64,000 nt of DNA from Pantoea deleyi (GCF_022647325.1 NZ_CP071405.1:3472001-3536000), one strand, 5' to 3'; shown: positions 9,545 to 19,879, counted from the first letter of the stretch. The notes: generated by a model not told the origin, from the letters alone. Numbers and translations are program-made.

Positions 9545-10540
9545 ATGGAACTGCTCTGCCCGGCAGGAAACTTACCCGCAGTGCGCACCGCCGTAGAGAA
9601 TGGCGCGGATGCGGTGTATGTGGGGCTGAAAGATGACACCAACGCCCGCCATTTTGCGGGCCTGAATTTTACCGACAAAAAGCTGGCGGAAGCGGCGCGC
9701 TATCTGCATCAGCATCGCCGCAAACTGCATGTCGCGATCAATACCTTTGCCCATCCGGATGGCATGGGACGCTGGCAGCGGGCGATTGATGTCGCCGCGC
9801 AGAACGGGGCCGACGCGCTGATCCTGGCGGATATCGCCACGCTAGAGTACGCCGCCACGCGTTATCCGGAGGTCGAACGCCATCTGTCAGTGCAGGCCTC
9901 TGCCACCAATCTGGAGGCGATTCGCTTCTATCATCGCCACTTCAGTCTGCAGCGCGTGGTGCTGCCGCGCGTGCTGTCGATTCATCAGGTGAAGCAGCTG
10001 GCGCGCAGTACGCCGGTGCCGCTGGAGGTGTTCGCCTTTGGCAGCCTGTGCATCATGGCGGAAGGCCGCTGCTATCTCTCCTCCTGGCTCACCGGCGAAT
10101 CGCCTAACAGCGCTGGCGCCTGCTCACCGGCGAAGTTTGTGCGCTGGCAGCAGACACCGCAGGGGATGGAGTCGCGTCTGAATGAGGTCTTGATCGACCG
10201 CTACGCCCCGGATGAAAGCGCCGGGTATCCGACGCTGTGCAAAGGACGGTATGAGGTGAACGACCAGCGCTATCACGTGCTGGAGGAGCCCACCAGTCTG
10301 AACACCCTGGAACTGCTGCCGGAGCTGCTGCGGGCGGGCATCGCCTCGGTGAAGATCGAAGGCCGTCAGCGCAGCCCCGCCTACGTCGCCGATGTGGCGC
10401 GCGTCTGGCGTCAGGCGATCGATCGCTGCAAGGCGCAGCCGGAACAGTTTGCGATCGCGCCGCAGTGGATGCAGACGCTGGGCGATCTCTCCGAAGGCAC
10501 ACAAACCACGCTGGGTGCTTATCACCGTGAATGGCAATAA
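9545..10540 (+). CDS. ubiU: Ubiquinone biosynthesis protein UbiU (U32 family, O2-independent hydroxylation)
   Basis: 331 residues, the E. coli length. With UbiV it hydroxylates ubiquinone precursors anaerobically, using prephenate as hydroxyl donor. It belongs to the U32 peptidase-like family and carries a 4Fe-4S cluster. The ligand cysteines fall at residues 169, 176 and 193, plus the one in LCKGRY (about 232), which match the E. coli ligands. The ATG at 9545 follows GAGAGGA. The longer open frame from 9449 adds residues with no family counterpart. ubiV follows after 9 bases, so the two are one operon. Confidence 0.96.
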   Translation: MELLCPAGNLPAVRTAVENGADAVYVGLKDDTNARHFAGLNFTDKKLAEAARYLHQHRRKLHVAINTFAHPDGMGRWQRAIDVAAQNGADALILADIATLEYAATRYPEVERHLSVQASATNLEAIRFYHRHFSLQRVVLPRVLSIHQVKQLARSTPVPLEVFAFGSLCIMAEGRCYLSSWLTGESPNSAGACSPAKFVRWQQTPQGMESRLNEVLIDRYAPDESAGYPTLCKGRYEVNDQRYHVLEEPTSLNTLELLPELLRAGIASVKIEGRQRSPAYVADVARVWRQAIDRCKAQPEQFAIAPQWMQTLGDLSEGTQTTLGAYHREWQ

Positions 10541-10549
10541 GGAATGATG

Positions 10550-11428
10550 ATGCAATATGCCCTTGGGCCGGTGCTCTGGTACTGGCCAACCGATAAGCTG
10601 GACGATTTTTACCAGCAGGCCGCCCGAAGCCGCGCGGATATTATTTATCTCGGCGAAGCGGTGTGCAGTAAACGCCGCGCCACACCCTATGCACGCTGGA
10701 TGGAACTGGCCCGCGCGGTCGCGGCCAGCGGCAAACAGGTGGTGCTGAGCACGCTGGCGCTGCTGCAGTCGCCCTCCGAGCTGAAAGAGCTGCAGCGCTA
10801 CGTCGACAACGGGGAGTTTCTGATCGAGGCCAATGATATCGGCACGGTCAACATGGCCGCTGAGCGCCATCTGCCGTTTGTCGCGGGGCCGACGCTGAAT
10901 GTCTATAACGCCGACACGCTGCAACTGCTGGTCAAAGAGGGGATGACGCGCTGGTGTATGCCGGTGGAGATGTCGCGTGACTGGCTGCTGCAGCTGCTGG
11001 CGCAGTGCGAGGCGCGGGGGATCCGCCAGCAGTTTGACGTGGAGGTGCTGGGCTACGGTCATCTGCCTCTGGCGCTCTCCGCGCGCTGCTTTACTGCCCG
11101 CTCGGAAAACCGCACCAGGGATGATTGCGAAACCTGCTGCATCCGCTACCCCACAGGCCGTCGCGTCAACTCTCAGGAAGGGCAGCAGGTGTTTGTCCTG
11201 AATGGTATTCAGACCATGAGTGGCTACTGCTATAACCTGGGCAACGACCTGGCCGGTATGCGCAACCATGTCGATTGCGTGCGGCTCTCGCCGCAGGATG
11301 CATCCACGCTGGCCGAAATCGATCGTTTCCGTGCCAATGAAAATGGTGAGGCGCCGCTAATGGTCGCGAAAGGCAGCGATTGTAACGGTTACTGGCGTAA
11401 ACTGGCCGGTATGACGCTGGCATCCTGA
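10550..11428 (+). CDS. ubiV: Ubiquinone biosynthesis protein UbiV (U32 family, O2-independent hydroxylation)
   Basis: 292 residues. It forms a heterodimer with UbiU, and both hold 4Fe-4S clusters. Cys39 in GEAVCSKRR and the later group CFTARSENRTRDDCETCC supply the ligands. Three ATG codons are in tandem at 10544, 10547 and 10550. The last is best because AAGGA ends 6 bases before it, Cys39 then matches E. coli numbering, and MQYALGPVLWYWP aligns with the E. coli start. Confidence 0.95.
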   Translation: MQYALGPVLWYWPTDKLDDFYQQAARSRADIIYLGEAVCSKRRATPYARWMELARAVAASGKQVVLSTLALLQSPSELKELQRYVDNGEFLIEANDIGTVNMAAERHLPFVAGPTLNVYNADTLQLLVKEGMTRWCMPVEMSRDWLLQLLAQCEARGIRQQFDVEVLGYGHLPLALSARCFTARSENRTRDDCETCCIRYPTGRRVNSQEGQQVFVLNGIQTMSGYCYNLGNDLAGMRNHVDCVRLSPQDASTLAEIDRFRANENGEAPLMVAKGSDCNGYWRKLAGMTLAS

Positions 11429-11544
11429 GTAAAAGCACATACCGGCTATATTCCTGCTGAGGTTAGCAGTTTTAATATAAGGCATGATGCGTAATACTAA
11501 ATGGTGCAGGTTTTCTACGCCTGTGCCATACAACGGGAGTAGTC

Positions 11545-12555
11545 ATGTCTGATAAAAAACCTCTTCGCCTGTCCGTGCTGGATCTTGCGCCGATCCCCCA
11601 GGGCGCGACCGCACGCAATGCGTTCCACAATTCGCTGGCGCTGGCGCGTCAGGCTGAAAAGCTGGGCTACGAACGCTACTGGCTGGCTGAACATCACAAC
11701 ATGACGGGGATCGCCAGCGCCGCAACGGCGGTGCTGATCGGCTATCTGGCAGCTAACACCGAGACACTGAAGCTGGGGTCGGGCGGCATCATGCTGCCTA
11801 ACCACGCGCCGCTGGTGATCGCCGAGCAGTTTGGCACGCTGGCTTCGCTCTATCCTGGCCGTATCGATCTCGGTCTGGGCCGGGCGCCAGGCTCCGACCA
11901 GCGCACCATGATGGCGCTGCGTCGTCATCAGGCCAATCTGCACGCCGACACCTTTCCCGAAGATGTGGCCGAACTGATCAACTGGTTTGATGCCGGGGCG
12001 GATACGCAGCTCCCGGTTCAGCCGGTGCCCGGTCTGGGCCTGAAGATCCCGGTCTGGCTGCTCGGTTCCAGCCTCTACAGCGCGCAGCTGTCGGCAAAAA
12101 TGGGTCTGCCGTTTGCGTTTGCCTCCCATTTTGCGCCCGACCAGCTGTTCCAGGCTCTGCACGTCTACCGCGAGAATTTCCAGCCTTCGGCGCGCCTCGA
12201 CAAGCCTTATGCCACCGTCTGCATTAACGTGATCGCGGCTGACAGTGAGCGTGATGCGCGCTTCCTGTTTACCTCGCAGCAGCAGCAGTTTATCAACCTG
12301 CGCCGTGGAAAACCGGGTCCGCTACCGGCGCCGGTGGAGAACATGGATAACCTCTGGTCGCCGTCAGAACAGTATGGCGTTCAGCAGGCGCTGAGCATGT
12401 CGCTGGTCGGCGATGCCGATAAGGTGCGGCACGGTCTGGCCTCACTGATGCGCGAAACGCAGGCAGATGAGATCATGGTCAATGGACAGATTTTTGACAC
12501 CGAGGCCCGCCTGCGCTCCTTTGCGATTGCGATGGAAGCGGCAAACAGCCTGTAA
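11545..12555 (+). CDS. yhbW: Luciferase-like monooxygenase family protein YhbW
   Basis: 336 residues, a flavin-dependent bacterial-luciferase-like alkanal monooxygenase fold. Typical motifs are [32 protein letters not shown] and [13 protein letters not shown]. The natural substrate is unknown. It lies downstream of ubiUV as in E. coli, separated by 116 bases, and starts 8 bases after GGGAG. The stop abuts the convergent AraC-family gene with no gap, so transcripts must overlap. Confidence 0.92.
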   Translation: MSDKKPLRLSVLDLAPIPQGATARNAFHNSLALARQAEKLGYERYWLAEHHNMTGIASAATAVLIGYLAANTETLKLGSGGIMLPNHAPLVIAEQFGTLASLYPGRIDLGLGRAPGSDQRTMMALRRHQANLHADTFPEDVAELINWFDAGADTQLPVQPVPGLGLKIPVWLLGSSLYSAQLSAKMGLPFAFASHFAPDQLFQALHVYRENFQPSARLDKPYATVCINVIAADSERDARFLFTSQQQQFINLRRGKPGPLPAPVENMDNLWSPSEQYGVQQALSMSLVGDADKVRHGLASLMRETQADEIMVNGQIFDTEARLRSFAIAMEAANSL

Positions 12556-13476
12556 CTAGTTTTGCGGTGGGCGCAGGCTCTCCTGGCTCACCGCCTGCTG
12601 ACGACTGTCTCTGGCCGGGGATTGCCCATACAGGCGGCGATACTCCCGGCTGAACTGTGACGCGCTCTGATATCCCACCCGATAGCCTGCCGTCCCGGCA
12701 TCCAGCTTTTCCACCAGCATCAGACGCCGCGCCTCGTTGAGCCGCAGCTGTTTCTGATATTGCATCGGCGTCATCGCCGTGACGGCTTTAAAATGATGAT
12801 GCAGCGAAGAGACACTCATGCCGACGCTGCTGGCGAGCCGATCGATCTTCAGCGGCTGATGAAAATTCTCCCGCAGCCAGCGCGCCGCCTGTGCCACCCG
12901 GTGGCCGGGCCGTTCGGCCAGCGCCATATTCAATATCCGCGACCCTTCCGGTCCGGTCAGCAGCCGGTAAAAGATCTCCTGCTCGATAAGCGGGGCCAGC
13001 GCCTCGATATCGCTGGGGTGATCCAGCAGGCGCACCAGCCGGATCACCGCATCCACCAGCAAAGGCGACACCTTATGCACGGTGACGCCGCGCTCACTGT
13101 CCGGGATCGGCAGCGGCAGCGTCGGCGGAAACTGTTCGAGGTAGCGCCTCAGCCGCGACTCATTGATCGCGATGCCAATCCCCAGATTCGGCTTGTCCGG
13201 CGTGGCCTGGGTTACGCAGGCGCGCACCGGCATATCCAGCGTCACCAGCAGCAGATCTCCCGGACCGTAGTGCAGCACCTCGTCCCCGATATGCAGCGCC
13301 TTGCCGCCCTGCGCCACCAGCGCAAAGCTGGCCCATTGGGCAAAGTGCATCGGCTCCGTCGGTGCCGAAACCCGGGCAAAGAACAGGCAGTCTATCGCAC
13401 TGCCGTGCCGCCCATCTTCCGGTGCATGATGGTCGATCAGCTCAGCCAGCACCTGCCACTTGTCACTCTCGCGCAT
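12556..13476 (-). CDS. AraC-family transcriptional regulator with AraC_N cupin-like domain
   Basis: 306 residues. The N-terminal half is of the AraC_N type (LFFARVSAPTEPMHFAQWASFALVAQGGK, then GDLLLVTLDMPV), found in regulators of redox genes. Two helix-turn-helix motifs lie at the C-terminus (IDRLASSVGMSVSSLHHHFKAVT and VGYQSASQFSREYRRLYG). The ATG at 13476 follows GGGGAG; the open frame extends to 13566 but adds no recognisable sequence. It is divergent from the dehydrogenase at 13651, which it probably controls together with itself. E. coli has mtr at this point. Confidence 0.85.
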   Translation of the reverse strand: MRESDKWQVLAELIDHHAPEDGRHGSAIDCLFFARVSAPTEPMHFAQWASFALVAQGGKALHIGDEVLHYGPGDLLLVTLDMPVRACVTQATPDKPNLGIGIAINESRLRRYLEQFPPTLPLPIPDSERGVTVHKVSPLLVDAVIRLVRLLDHPSDIEALAPLIEQEIFYRLLTGPEGSRILNMALAERPGHRVAQAARWLRENFHQPLKIDRLASSVGMSVSSLHHHFKAVTAMTPMQYQKQLRLNEARRLMLVEKLDAGTAGYRVGYQSASQFSREYRRLYGQSPARDSRQQAVSQESLRPPQN

Positions 13477-13650
13477 TCTGCTCTCCCCTGCCGCACACCC
13501 TGCTGATAGTACCTGACGCGGAGCGGAAAGCCTGTCCCGTTGCCTCAGATTTGCAGGATCGTGCAAAAAGCTTGCAGGATTGCGCTACCCGCTTGTCTGC
13601 ACCAGCGCGCATAGTCTGTCGACGCAATCATTACGGCGGAGAACAACATA

Positions 13651-14397
13651 ATGAAGGCACTGCAGAATAAAGTCGCACTGGTGACCGGTGCATCCAAAGG
13701 CATTGGCGCGGCGATCGCGATCGCCTTTGCCACGGCGGGCGCCCGGGTCGTGGTGAACTATCGTCAGGATGAGGCCGGCGCTGCGGATGTGGTCAGCGAT
13801 ATCACCGCACTGGGCAGTGAAGCCGTGGCGGTGCAGGCGGACATCGCTTCGCATCGGGAGGTGGAACGCCTCTTCGCCACGACGCTCTCCTGTTTCGGCG
13901 CACCCGACATTGTGGTGAACAATGCGGGCTGTTTCCATCATGGCGAGTTTGAGGCACTGACGCAGGAGGAGATGCAGCAGCAGATTAACGTTAACCTGAT
14001 CGGCACGCTGCTGGTCTGTCAGGAGGCGATTCGTCACTTTCCCGCTCACGGCGGCAGCATTATTAACCTGAGCGCCCTGAACAGTAAAAACAGCACGCCC
14101 GGCTCCGTCCTCTGGGCGGCGACCAAAGGGGCGGTGGATACGCTGACCCAGGGGCTGGCGCGCGAACTGGGCCCCCGGCATATCCGGGTGAACGCGCTGG
14201 CGCCGGGGATGATACTCACAGAGGGTTTACTGGCTGCGAAGAGAATGAGTCCACAGCTGAAGGCGCAGCTGCTGGCTGCAACGCCGCTGGGGCGATTTGG
14301 CCTGCCGGAGGATGTGGCGCAGGTTGCGCTGTTTCTGGCGTCGGAAGAGTCCGCCTGGGTCAGCGGCGATCGCGTGACAATCAGCGGCGGGGCCTGA
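13651..14397 (+). CDS. SDR-family oxidoreductase with degenerate catalytic Ser and Tyr
   Basis: 248 residues, classical short-chain dehydrogenase fold. The cofactor motif TGASKGIG (residues 12-19) and VVNNAG are intact, and the C-terminal PEDVAQVALFLASEESAWVSG is typical. Aligned without gaps to FabG, the catalytic serine is Ala142 and the catalytic tyrosine is Trp155 (LWAATK), while Lys159 remains. The protein may therefore bind NAD(P) without normal dehydrogenase chemistry. It is divergent from the AraC-type gene with a 174-base gap, and a strong hairpin follows. Substrate is unknown. Confidence 0.85.
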   Translation: MKALQNKVALVTGASKGIGAAIAIAFATAGARVVVNYRQDEAGAADVVSDITALGSEAVAVQADIASHREVERLFATTLSCFGAPDIVVNNAGCFHHGEFEALTQEEMQQQINVNLIGTLLVCQEAIRHFPAHGGSIINLSALNSKNSTPGSVLWAATKGAVDTLTQGLARELGPRHIRVNALAPGMILTEGLLAAKRMSPQLKAQLLAATPLGRFGLPEDVAQVALFLASEESAWVSGDRVTISGGA

Positions 14398-14405
14398 CAG
14401 GCATA

Positions 14406-14436
14406 AAAAAAGGGAAGCCAGTGGCTTCCCTTTTTA
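14406..14436. terminator. Bidirectional terminator between the SDR gene and deaD
   Basis: GGGAAGCC and GGCTTCCC form an 8-base stem with a 3-base loop, flanked by an A-run on the left and a T-run on the right. It can end transcripts from both convergent genes. Confidence 0.85.
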
Positions 14437-14452
14437 TTACGACAGGATGGCG

Positions 14453-16345
14453 TTATGCATCGCGACGACGTGGAGCGGCTGCGCCATCTTCACGACGTGG
14501 GCCGCGGCCACCTTCACGGTTGAAGCTGCGTCCGCCTTCACGACCACCTTCACGGCGCTCAGAAGAGAAGCGACGACCACCTTCACGGTTACCAGCGCCT
14601 GGACCGTTGCGACGATCACCGCCCGCAGGACGACGGTCACCACGGCCTTCGTTTGGCTGTGCATCACCCAGCAGCTGCATATTCATCGGCTTGTTCAGAA
14701 TACGCGTACGGGTGAAGTGCTGCAGCACATCGCCTGGCATGCCTTTCGGCAGCTCGATAGTCGAGTGGTTGCCAAACAGCTTGATGTTACCGATGTAACG
14801 GCTGCTGATGTCGCCTTCGTTAGCGATAGCGCCGACGATGTGACGTACTTCAACACCATCATCGCGACCCACTTCGATGCGGTACAGCTGCATCTCGCCA
14901 ACGTCACGACGTTCGCGACGTGGACGGTCGCCATCACGGCTATCACGCGGAGAACGCGCTTCACGGCTGTCACGACGGCCATCACGGTCATCACGATCGC
15001 GGTATTCGCGACGTGGCGGACGTGGTGCTTCTGGTGGCAGAATCAGCGGACGTTCGCCCTGTGCCATCTTCAGCAGTGCGGCTGCCAGGGTTTCCAGATC
15101 CAGCTCATCTTCTGGCTGCATCTTGGTCAGCAGAGCACGGTACTGATCCAGATCGCTGCTCTCCAGCTGCTGCTGGACTTTCGCGGCGAACTTGGCCAGA
15201 CGGCGCTGACCCAGCAGTTCTGCGTTAGGCAGTTCTACTTCAGGGATCGTCAGCTTCATCGTACGTTCGATGTTGCGCAGCAGACGACGCTCGCGGTTCT
15301 CAACGAACAGCAGCGCGCGGCCAGCACGACCGGCACGACCGGTACGGCCGATACGGTGAACGTAAGATTCTGCATCCATCGGGATGTCGTAGTTCACAAC
15401 CAGGCTGATGCGCTCAACGTCCAGGCCACGGGCCGCAACGTCGGTTGCAATCAGGATGTCCAGACGACCATCTTTCAGGCGCTCCAGCGTCTGCTCACGC
15501 AGTGCCTGGTTCATGTCACCGTTCAGAGCCGCGCTGTTATAGCCGCTACGCTCCAGGGCTTCGGCCACTTCCAGCGTGGCGTTTTTAGTACGCACGAAGA
15601 TGATGGCCGCATCGAAATCTTCCGCTTCCAGGAAGCGAACCAGTGCATCTGTTTTACGACCGTAAGCGGTCCAGTAGCTCTGGCTGATGTCAGGGCGCGT
15701 GGTCAGGCTTGACTGAATACGCACTTCCTGTGGATCTTTCATGAAGCGTTTAGTGATGCGACGAATCGCTTCCGGCATGGTGGCAGAGAACAGTGCGGTC
15801 TGATGACCTTCCGGGATCTGCGCCATGATGGTTTCAACGTCTTCGATGAAGCCCATACGCAGCATTTCGTCGGCTTCGTCCAGCACCAGGCCGCGCAGGT
15901 TAGAGAGATCTAACGTGCCACGTTTCAGGTGGTCAAGCAGACGGCCAGGGGTACCCACAACAACCTGTGGTCCCTGACGCAGTGCGCGCAGCTGCACGTC
16001 ATAACGCTGGCCGCCGTACAGGGCAACCACGTTCAGGCCGCGCATGTGTTTAGAGAATTCAGTGACTGCTTCAGCAACCTGTACCGCCAGTTCGCGGGTA
16101 GGTGCCAGCACCAGGATCTGAGGTGCTTTAACAGCAGGGTCAATGTTGTTTAACAGCGGCAGAGAGAACGCCGCAGTTTTACCACTCCCGGTCTGCGCCA
16201 TGCCTAACACGTCACGGCCCGCCAGCAGGTGAGGAATACACTCAGCCTGGATTGGGGAGGGCTTGACGTAGCCCATGCCATTCAGTGATTCAAGGATGTC
16301 GGCGTTCAGGCCAAGGTCAGCAAAAGTGGTTTGAATATCAGTCAT
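14453..16345 (-). CDS. deaD: ATP-dependent RNA helicase DeaD (CsdA)
   Basis: 630 residues. DEAD-box helicase acting in 50S ribosome assembly and mRNA decay, especially in the cold. Motifs in order: AQTGSGKT (Walker A), [24 protein letters not shown] and HRIGRTGR. A DbpA-type RNA-binding domain ([13 protein letters not shown]...) and a basic Arg/Gly-rich tail (repeats of RREGGREGG type) follow. [13 protein letters not shown] aligns with the E. coli start. An in-frame GTG at 16354 lies closer to the AGAGG that overlaps the yrbN stop, so the start is not settled. Confidence 0.96.
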   Translation of the reverse strand: MTDIQTTFADLGLNADILESLNGMGYVKPSPIQAECIPHLLAGRDVLGMAQTGSGKTAAFSLPLLNNIDPAVKAPQILVLAPTRELAVQVAEAVTEFSKHMRGLNVVALYGGQRYDVQLRALRQGPQVVVGTPGRLLDHLKRGTLDLSNLRGLVLDEADEMLRMGFIEDVETIMAQIPEGHQTALFSATMPEAIRRITKRFMKDPQEVRIQSSLTTRPDISQSYWTAYGRKTDALVRFLEAEDFDAAIIFVRTKNATLEVAEALERSGYNSAALNGDMNQALREQTLERLKDGRLDILIATDVAARGLDVERISLVVNYDIPMDAESYVHRIGRTGRAGRAGRALLFVENRERRLLRNIERTMKLTIPEVELPNAELLGQRRLAKFAAKVQQQLESSDLDQYRALLTKMQPEDELDLETLAAALLKMAQGERPLILPPEAPRPPRREYRDRDDRDGRRDSREARSPRDSRDGDRPRRERRDVGEMQLYRIEVGRDDGVEVRHIVGAIANEGDISSRYIGNIKLFGNHSTIELPKGMPGDVLQHFTRTRILNKPMNMQLLGDAQPNEGRGDRRPAGGDRRNGPGAGNREGGRRFSSERREGGREGGRSFNREGGRGPRREDGAAAPRRRDA

Positions 16346-16361
16346 GTAGTACACGTGCCTC

Positions 16362-16418
16362 TTAGATTGCGGCGGCCAGTCTACATAACTCGTCGTGAAA
16401 ACTTTCAGTCATTTTCAT
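16362..16418 (-). CDS. yrbN: Small upstream ORF YrbN, 18 residues
   Basis: The peptide [18 protein letters not shown] matches the first part of E. coli YrbN (26 residues, [16 protein letters not shown]...), which also lies directly upstream of deaD. Here it ends 8 codons earlier. Its stop TAA overlaps TAAGAGG, the likely deaD ribosome-binding site, which suggests translational coupling or a leader-peptide role. No strong Shine-Dalgarno precedes it. Conservation of the [10 protein letters not shown] block argues that it is translated. Confidence 0.7.
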   Translation of the reverse strand: MKMTESFHDELCRLAAAI

Positions 16419-16523
16419 CAAAAAGTGTGAACCGGCTCAAATTAGAAGTTTTGACGAACAGAAAAGCCCTCATCCTTTAAGATGATGACTTAACGGGTTT
16501 TACAGGCAAATTAAGTTCGTCAG

Positions 16524-17408
16524 CTATTGCTGGTCAGATTCTGATAAATCGTCTTGTGCCTGGCCGAGTTGCGCCAGTTCCAACAATGCGTATCGGTGTT
16601 CAACAAAGTTATTGACGTTGTTGGCCACCGCCAGTTTGAACAACGCTTTCGCGTCGTCCTTCTCCCCCAGACTTAGGTAGTACTTACCTAAATAGAAGTT
16701 GGTTTCACTGAGATGTTCAGCGAGCGAGGTGTTATCCGTTGCGTCCGCCTTGAGACTTTCCATCAACGCTTTCTCGTTGATATCTCCAAGGTAGAACTCG
16801 ACAATATTCCATCCCCATTGGTCTCTGACCGCTTTGTCGTAACGCTGTTTTAGCGCGACTTTTGCCTTGTCAGCATCCATCTCACGTTCAACGAGATAGA
16901 GCCACAGACTGCGGAAAGGATCGTTAGGATCGTCTTGATAAAACGCCAGCAGATCATCTTGCGCTAACTTGTATCGACCACCGTAATAGAGGGCGATACC
17001 ACGATTTAAATGCGCATAGTTGTAAGTTGGTTCAAGCTCAAGTACAGAATCGAACGCTTCATAGGCGGCATCAAAGTTGCCCGCCTGCGTTAAGTATATG
17101 CCTAAATAGTTAAACACTTCGGGCATATCTGGTCTGATAGACAGCGCTTGCGAAAAATCGTTCCGCGCTAGTGCCCGCAGACCTAAACTATCATACAACA
17201 CTCCGCGCTCATATAACAGCTGTGCGCGTTCATCATCGGTGAGAGCGCGACTGGCAAGAATTTGTTCCATGCGCGCCAGTATCACTTCCTGCTGCAGTGT
17301 GGGCTGTAACGGCACTGCAAGAACTTCGTTCTTACGCCAATTGGAGTTGCTGCATCCTGCCAGCGTCAGAGCTGTCGCAACAAAACACCAGCGCAGAAAA
17401 GGCTTCAT
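16524..17408 (-). CDS. nlpI: Lipoprotein NlpI, TPR adaptor of the outer membrane
   Basis: 294 residues, the E. coli length. A lipoprotein signal with lipobox LAGC puts the lipidated cysteine at residue 19. Several TPR repeats follow (for example [22 protein letters not shown]). NlpI recruits the protease Prc to degrade peptidoglycan endopeptidases such as MepS, and it scaffolds murein hydrolases. It lies between pnp and deaD, as in E. coli. Co-transcription from pnp is probably partial because a hairpin separates them. Confidence 0.96.
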   Translation of the reverse strand: MKPFLRWCFVATALTLAGCSNSNWRKNEVLAVPLQPTLQQEVILARMEQILASRALTDDERAQLLYERGVLYDSLGLRALARNDFSQALSIRPDMPEVFNYLGIYLTQAGNFDAAYEAFDSVLELEPTYNYAHLNRGIALYYGGRYKLAQDDLLAFYQDDPNDPFRSLWLYLVEREMDADKAKVALKQRYDKAVRDQWGWNIVEFYLGDINEKALMESLKADATDNTSLAEHLSETNFYLGKYYLSLGEKDDAKALFKLAVANNVNNFVEHRYALLELAQLGQAQDDLSESDQQ

Positions 17409-17496
17409 TTCCCACTCCCGAATACAAACATTGGGATAACCATCCTGTCATCCGCCTGCCCTGCACAAGGATTCCCGCCCTCGCGATGATACAAAC

Positions 17497-17523
17497 GCCC
17501 CTCTCTGCCAGGCAGAGAGGGGC
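17497..17523 (-). terminator. Terminator-like hairpin after pnp
   Basis: A 13-base arm (GCCCCTCTCTGCC) pairs with its complement across a 1-base centre, giving a very stable hairpin 14 bases after the pnp stop. On the minus strand it is followed by GTTTGT, a weak T-tract, so some read-through into nlpI is likely. Confidence 0.65.
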
Positions 17524-17537
17524 AAATCAGCAACGAT

Positions 17538-19673
17538 TTATTCCGCGTCAGGCGTGGTCACCGCTGCAGCGTCTTCAGTCTGCGGCTTAGATTCTGTCGC
17601 TTCTTTGATGCTCAGACGTACGCGGCCCTGGCGGTCAACTTCCATCACCTTCACCGGTACTTCCTGACCCATCTGCAGGTAGTCGGTCACTTTCTCAACG
17701 CGCTTATCCGCGATTTGTGAAATGTGAACCAGACCTTCTTTACCGCCGCCGATAGCCACGAAGGCACCGAAGTCAACGATACGGGTCACTTTACCACTAT
17801 AGATGCGGCCAACTTCGATCTCAGCCGTAATCTCTTCGATACGACGAATCGCTTCTTTCGCTTTCAGACCGTCGGTCGCAGCGATTTTCACGGTACCGTC
17901 ATCTTCGATTTCGATCGTTGTGCCGGTCTCTTCGGTCAGTGCACGAATCACTGAGCCGCCTTTACCGATCACATCTTTGATCTTGTCAGAGCTGATTTTG
18001 ATGGTGTAGATGCGTGGCGCAAATTCAGAAATCTCAGTGCGTGGCGTGCTGATAGCCTGTTCCATGACGCCCAGAATGTGCAGACGCGCACCCTTGGCCT
18101 GGTTCAGCGCTTCCTGCATGATTTCACGCGTGATGCCTTCGATTTTGATATCCATCTGCAGCGCGGTGATACCTTCACGGCTACCGGCTACTTTGAAGTC
18201 CATGTCGCCCAGGTGATCTTCGTCGCCCAGGATGTCTGACAGAACAACAAACTTCTCATCTTCTTTCACCAGGCCCATTGCGATACCCGCAACGGCGGCT
18301 TTGATTGGCACACCCGCATCCATCAGCGCCAGAGAGGCACCGCAGACAGAGGCCATTGAAGAGGAGCCGTTAGATTCGGTGATTTCAGAAACCACACGCA
18401 CGGTGTAAGGGAAATCTTCCGCTTTTGGCATTACCGCTAACACGCCGCGTTTCGCCAGACGACCGTGACCAATTTCACGACGCTTCGGCGAACCTACCAT
18501 GCCGGTTTCGCCGACAGAGTATGGAGGGAAGTTGTAATGGAACAGGAAGCTGTCGGTACGTTCGCCCATCAGCTCATCCAGGTTCTGCGCATCACGGGTC
18601 GTACCCAGCGTTGCGGTCACCAGTGCCTGCGTCTCACCACGGGTAAACAGTGATGAACCGTGAGTACGTGGCAGAACGCCAGTGCGCACGTCCAGACCGC
18701 GGATCATATCTTTTTCACGGCCGTCGATACGTGGTTCGCCGTTCAGGATACGGGTACGAACGACGTTCTTCTCAAGGCTGTGTACGATGTCGCCGATTTC
18801 AGCGCTATCCAGCGTTTCGTCTTCAGCCAGCAGCGCCGCAATGGTTTCGTCTTTGATGACGCCAACCTGGGTGTAACGCTCCTGCTTATCCGTGATGCGG
18901 TAAGCGTCGCTGATGCGCGCTTCGGCCAGGGCAGCCACACGCGAGATCAGTGGCGTGTTGGCGGCTTCTGGCTGCCAGTCCCAGCGCGGTTTACCCGCTT
19001 CTGCAACCAGAGCGTTGATGTTTTCGATAACAACCTGCTGCTGATCGTGACCAAAGACCACGGCGCCCAGCATCTGCTCTTCTGACAGGATCTCAGCTTC
19101 AGATTCCACCATCAGAACGGCATTCTGCGTACCGGCAACAACCAGATCCAGACGAGACTGTTTCAGCTCATCGGCAGTCGGGTTCAGGACGTACTGGTCG
19201 TTGATGTAACCCACGCGTGCAGAACCGATTGGGCCGTTGAATGGCAGGCCAGACAGCGACAGCGCAGCGGAAGCACCGATCATCGCAACGATGTCCGGAT
19301 GAACCTGTGGGTTCACAGACACAACGGTAGCGATAACCTGAACTTCGTTGATGAAGCCTTCCGGGAACAGCGGGCGAATCGGGCGGTCAATCAGACGCGC
19401 GATCAGGGTTTCGCCTTCGCTTGGGCGGCCTTCACGACGGAAGAAGCTGCCCGGGATACGACCAGCAGCGTAAGTACGCTCCTGATAGTTGACGGTCAGT
19501 GGGAAGAAATCCTGACCTGGTTTGGTTTTTTTCTGGCCGACTACGGTAACGAACACGGCAGTATCGTCCATGCTCACCATCACAGCAGCCGTCGCCTGGC
19601 GAGCCATCATGCCGGTTTCCAGCGTGACGGTATGTTGACCATATTGGAATTTGCGTACGATCGGATTCAGCAA
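17538..19673 (-). CDS. pnp: Polyribonucleotide nucleotidyltransferase (PNPase), TTG start
   Basis: 711 residues. 3'-to-5' phosphorolytic exoribonuclease of the RNA degradosome. Order: RNase PH domain 1, helical linker, RNase PH domain 2, KH domain ([20 protein letters not shown]) and S1 domain ([29 protein letters not shown]). The frame is open to 19760, but the E. coli N-terminus [11 protein letters not shown] begins after a TTG at 19671-19673, with AAGGA 8 bases upstream. That start gives exactly the E. coli length. It is downstream of rpsO behind a terminator. Confidence 0.97.
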   Translation of the reverse strand: MLNPIVRKFQYGQHTVTLETGMMARQATAAVMVSMDDTAVFVTVVGQKKTKPGQDFFPLTVNYQERTYAAGRIPGSFFRREGRPSEGETLIARLIDRPIRPLFPEGFINEVQVIATVVSVNPQVHPDIVAMIGASAALSLSGLPFNGPIGSARVGYINDQYVLNPTADELKQSRLDLVVAGTQNAVLMVESEAEILSEEQMLGAVVFGHDQQQVVIENINALVAEAGKPRWDWQPEAANTPLISRVAALAEARISDAYRITDKQERYTQVGVIKDETIAALLAEDETLDSAEIGDIVHSLEKNVVRTRILNGEPRIDGREKDMIRGLDVRTGVLPRTHGSSLFTRGETQALVTATLGTTRDAQNLDELMGERTDSFLFHYNFPPYSVGETGMVGSPKRREIGHGRLAKRGVLAVMPKAEDFPYTVRVVSEITESNGSSSMASVCGASLALMDAGVPIKAAVAGIAMGLVKEDEKFVVLSDILGDEDHLGDMDFKVAGSREGITALQMDIKIEGITREIMQEALNQAKGARLHILGVMEQAISTPRTEISEFAPRIYTIKISSDKIKDVIGKGGSVIRALTEETGTTIEIEDDGTVKIAATDGLKAKEAIRRIEEITAEIEVGRIYSGKVTRIVDFGAFVAIGGGKEGLVHISQIADKRVEKVTDYLQMGQEVPVKVMEVDRQGRVRLSIKEATESKPQTEDAAAVTTPDAE

Positions 19674-19879
19674 AATCAAAGTCCTTAACTTCGGGGCAGG
19701 GCTATCTGTAGCCCGCCATTGATTACCAATCTTCAGTTGCATCCTCGCGACTAATGACAACCCTCGACCGCCCCTGCGGTAAAGCCTCTCATTAGCCGCG
19801 CGAAATTCTGCAAACTCAAGATCACACTAAGCAACAATACATTAGTTTGGCCCGGATTGCTGCCGCTTGCTCGAAAAAA
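19674..19879 (-). promoter_or_regulatory. pnp leader region
   Basis: About 200 bases without a gene between the rpsO terminator and the pnp start. In E. coli this leader forms an RNase III-cut hairpin through which PNPase represses its own synthesis. Short complementary segments can be seen here around 19760-19800, but I could not define the fold by eye. No ORF with a credible ribosome-binding site was seen. Confidence 0.4.

Noticed and set aside
11440..11480. Terminator between ubiV and yhbW
   Set aside because: A 5-base CTGCT/AGCAG stem followed by TTTT is too weak to call.
14447..15712. 421-residue plus-strand open frame rich in Thr, Ala and Val
   Set aside because: Antisense to the Arg/Gly-rich 3' part of deaD; the repetitiveness mirrors the deaD codons.
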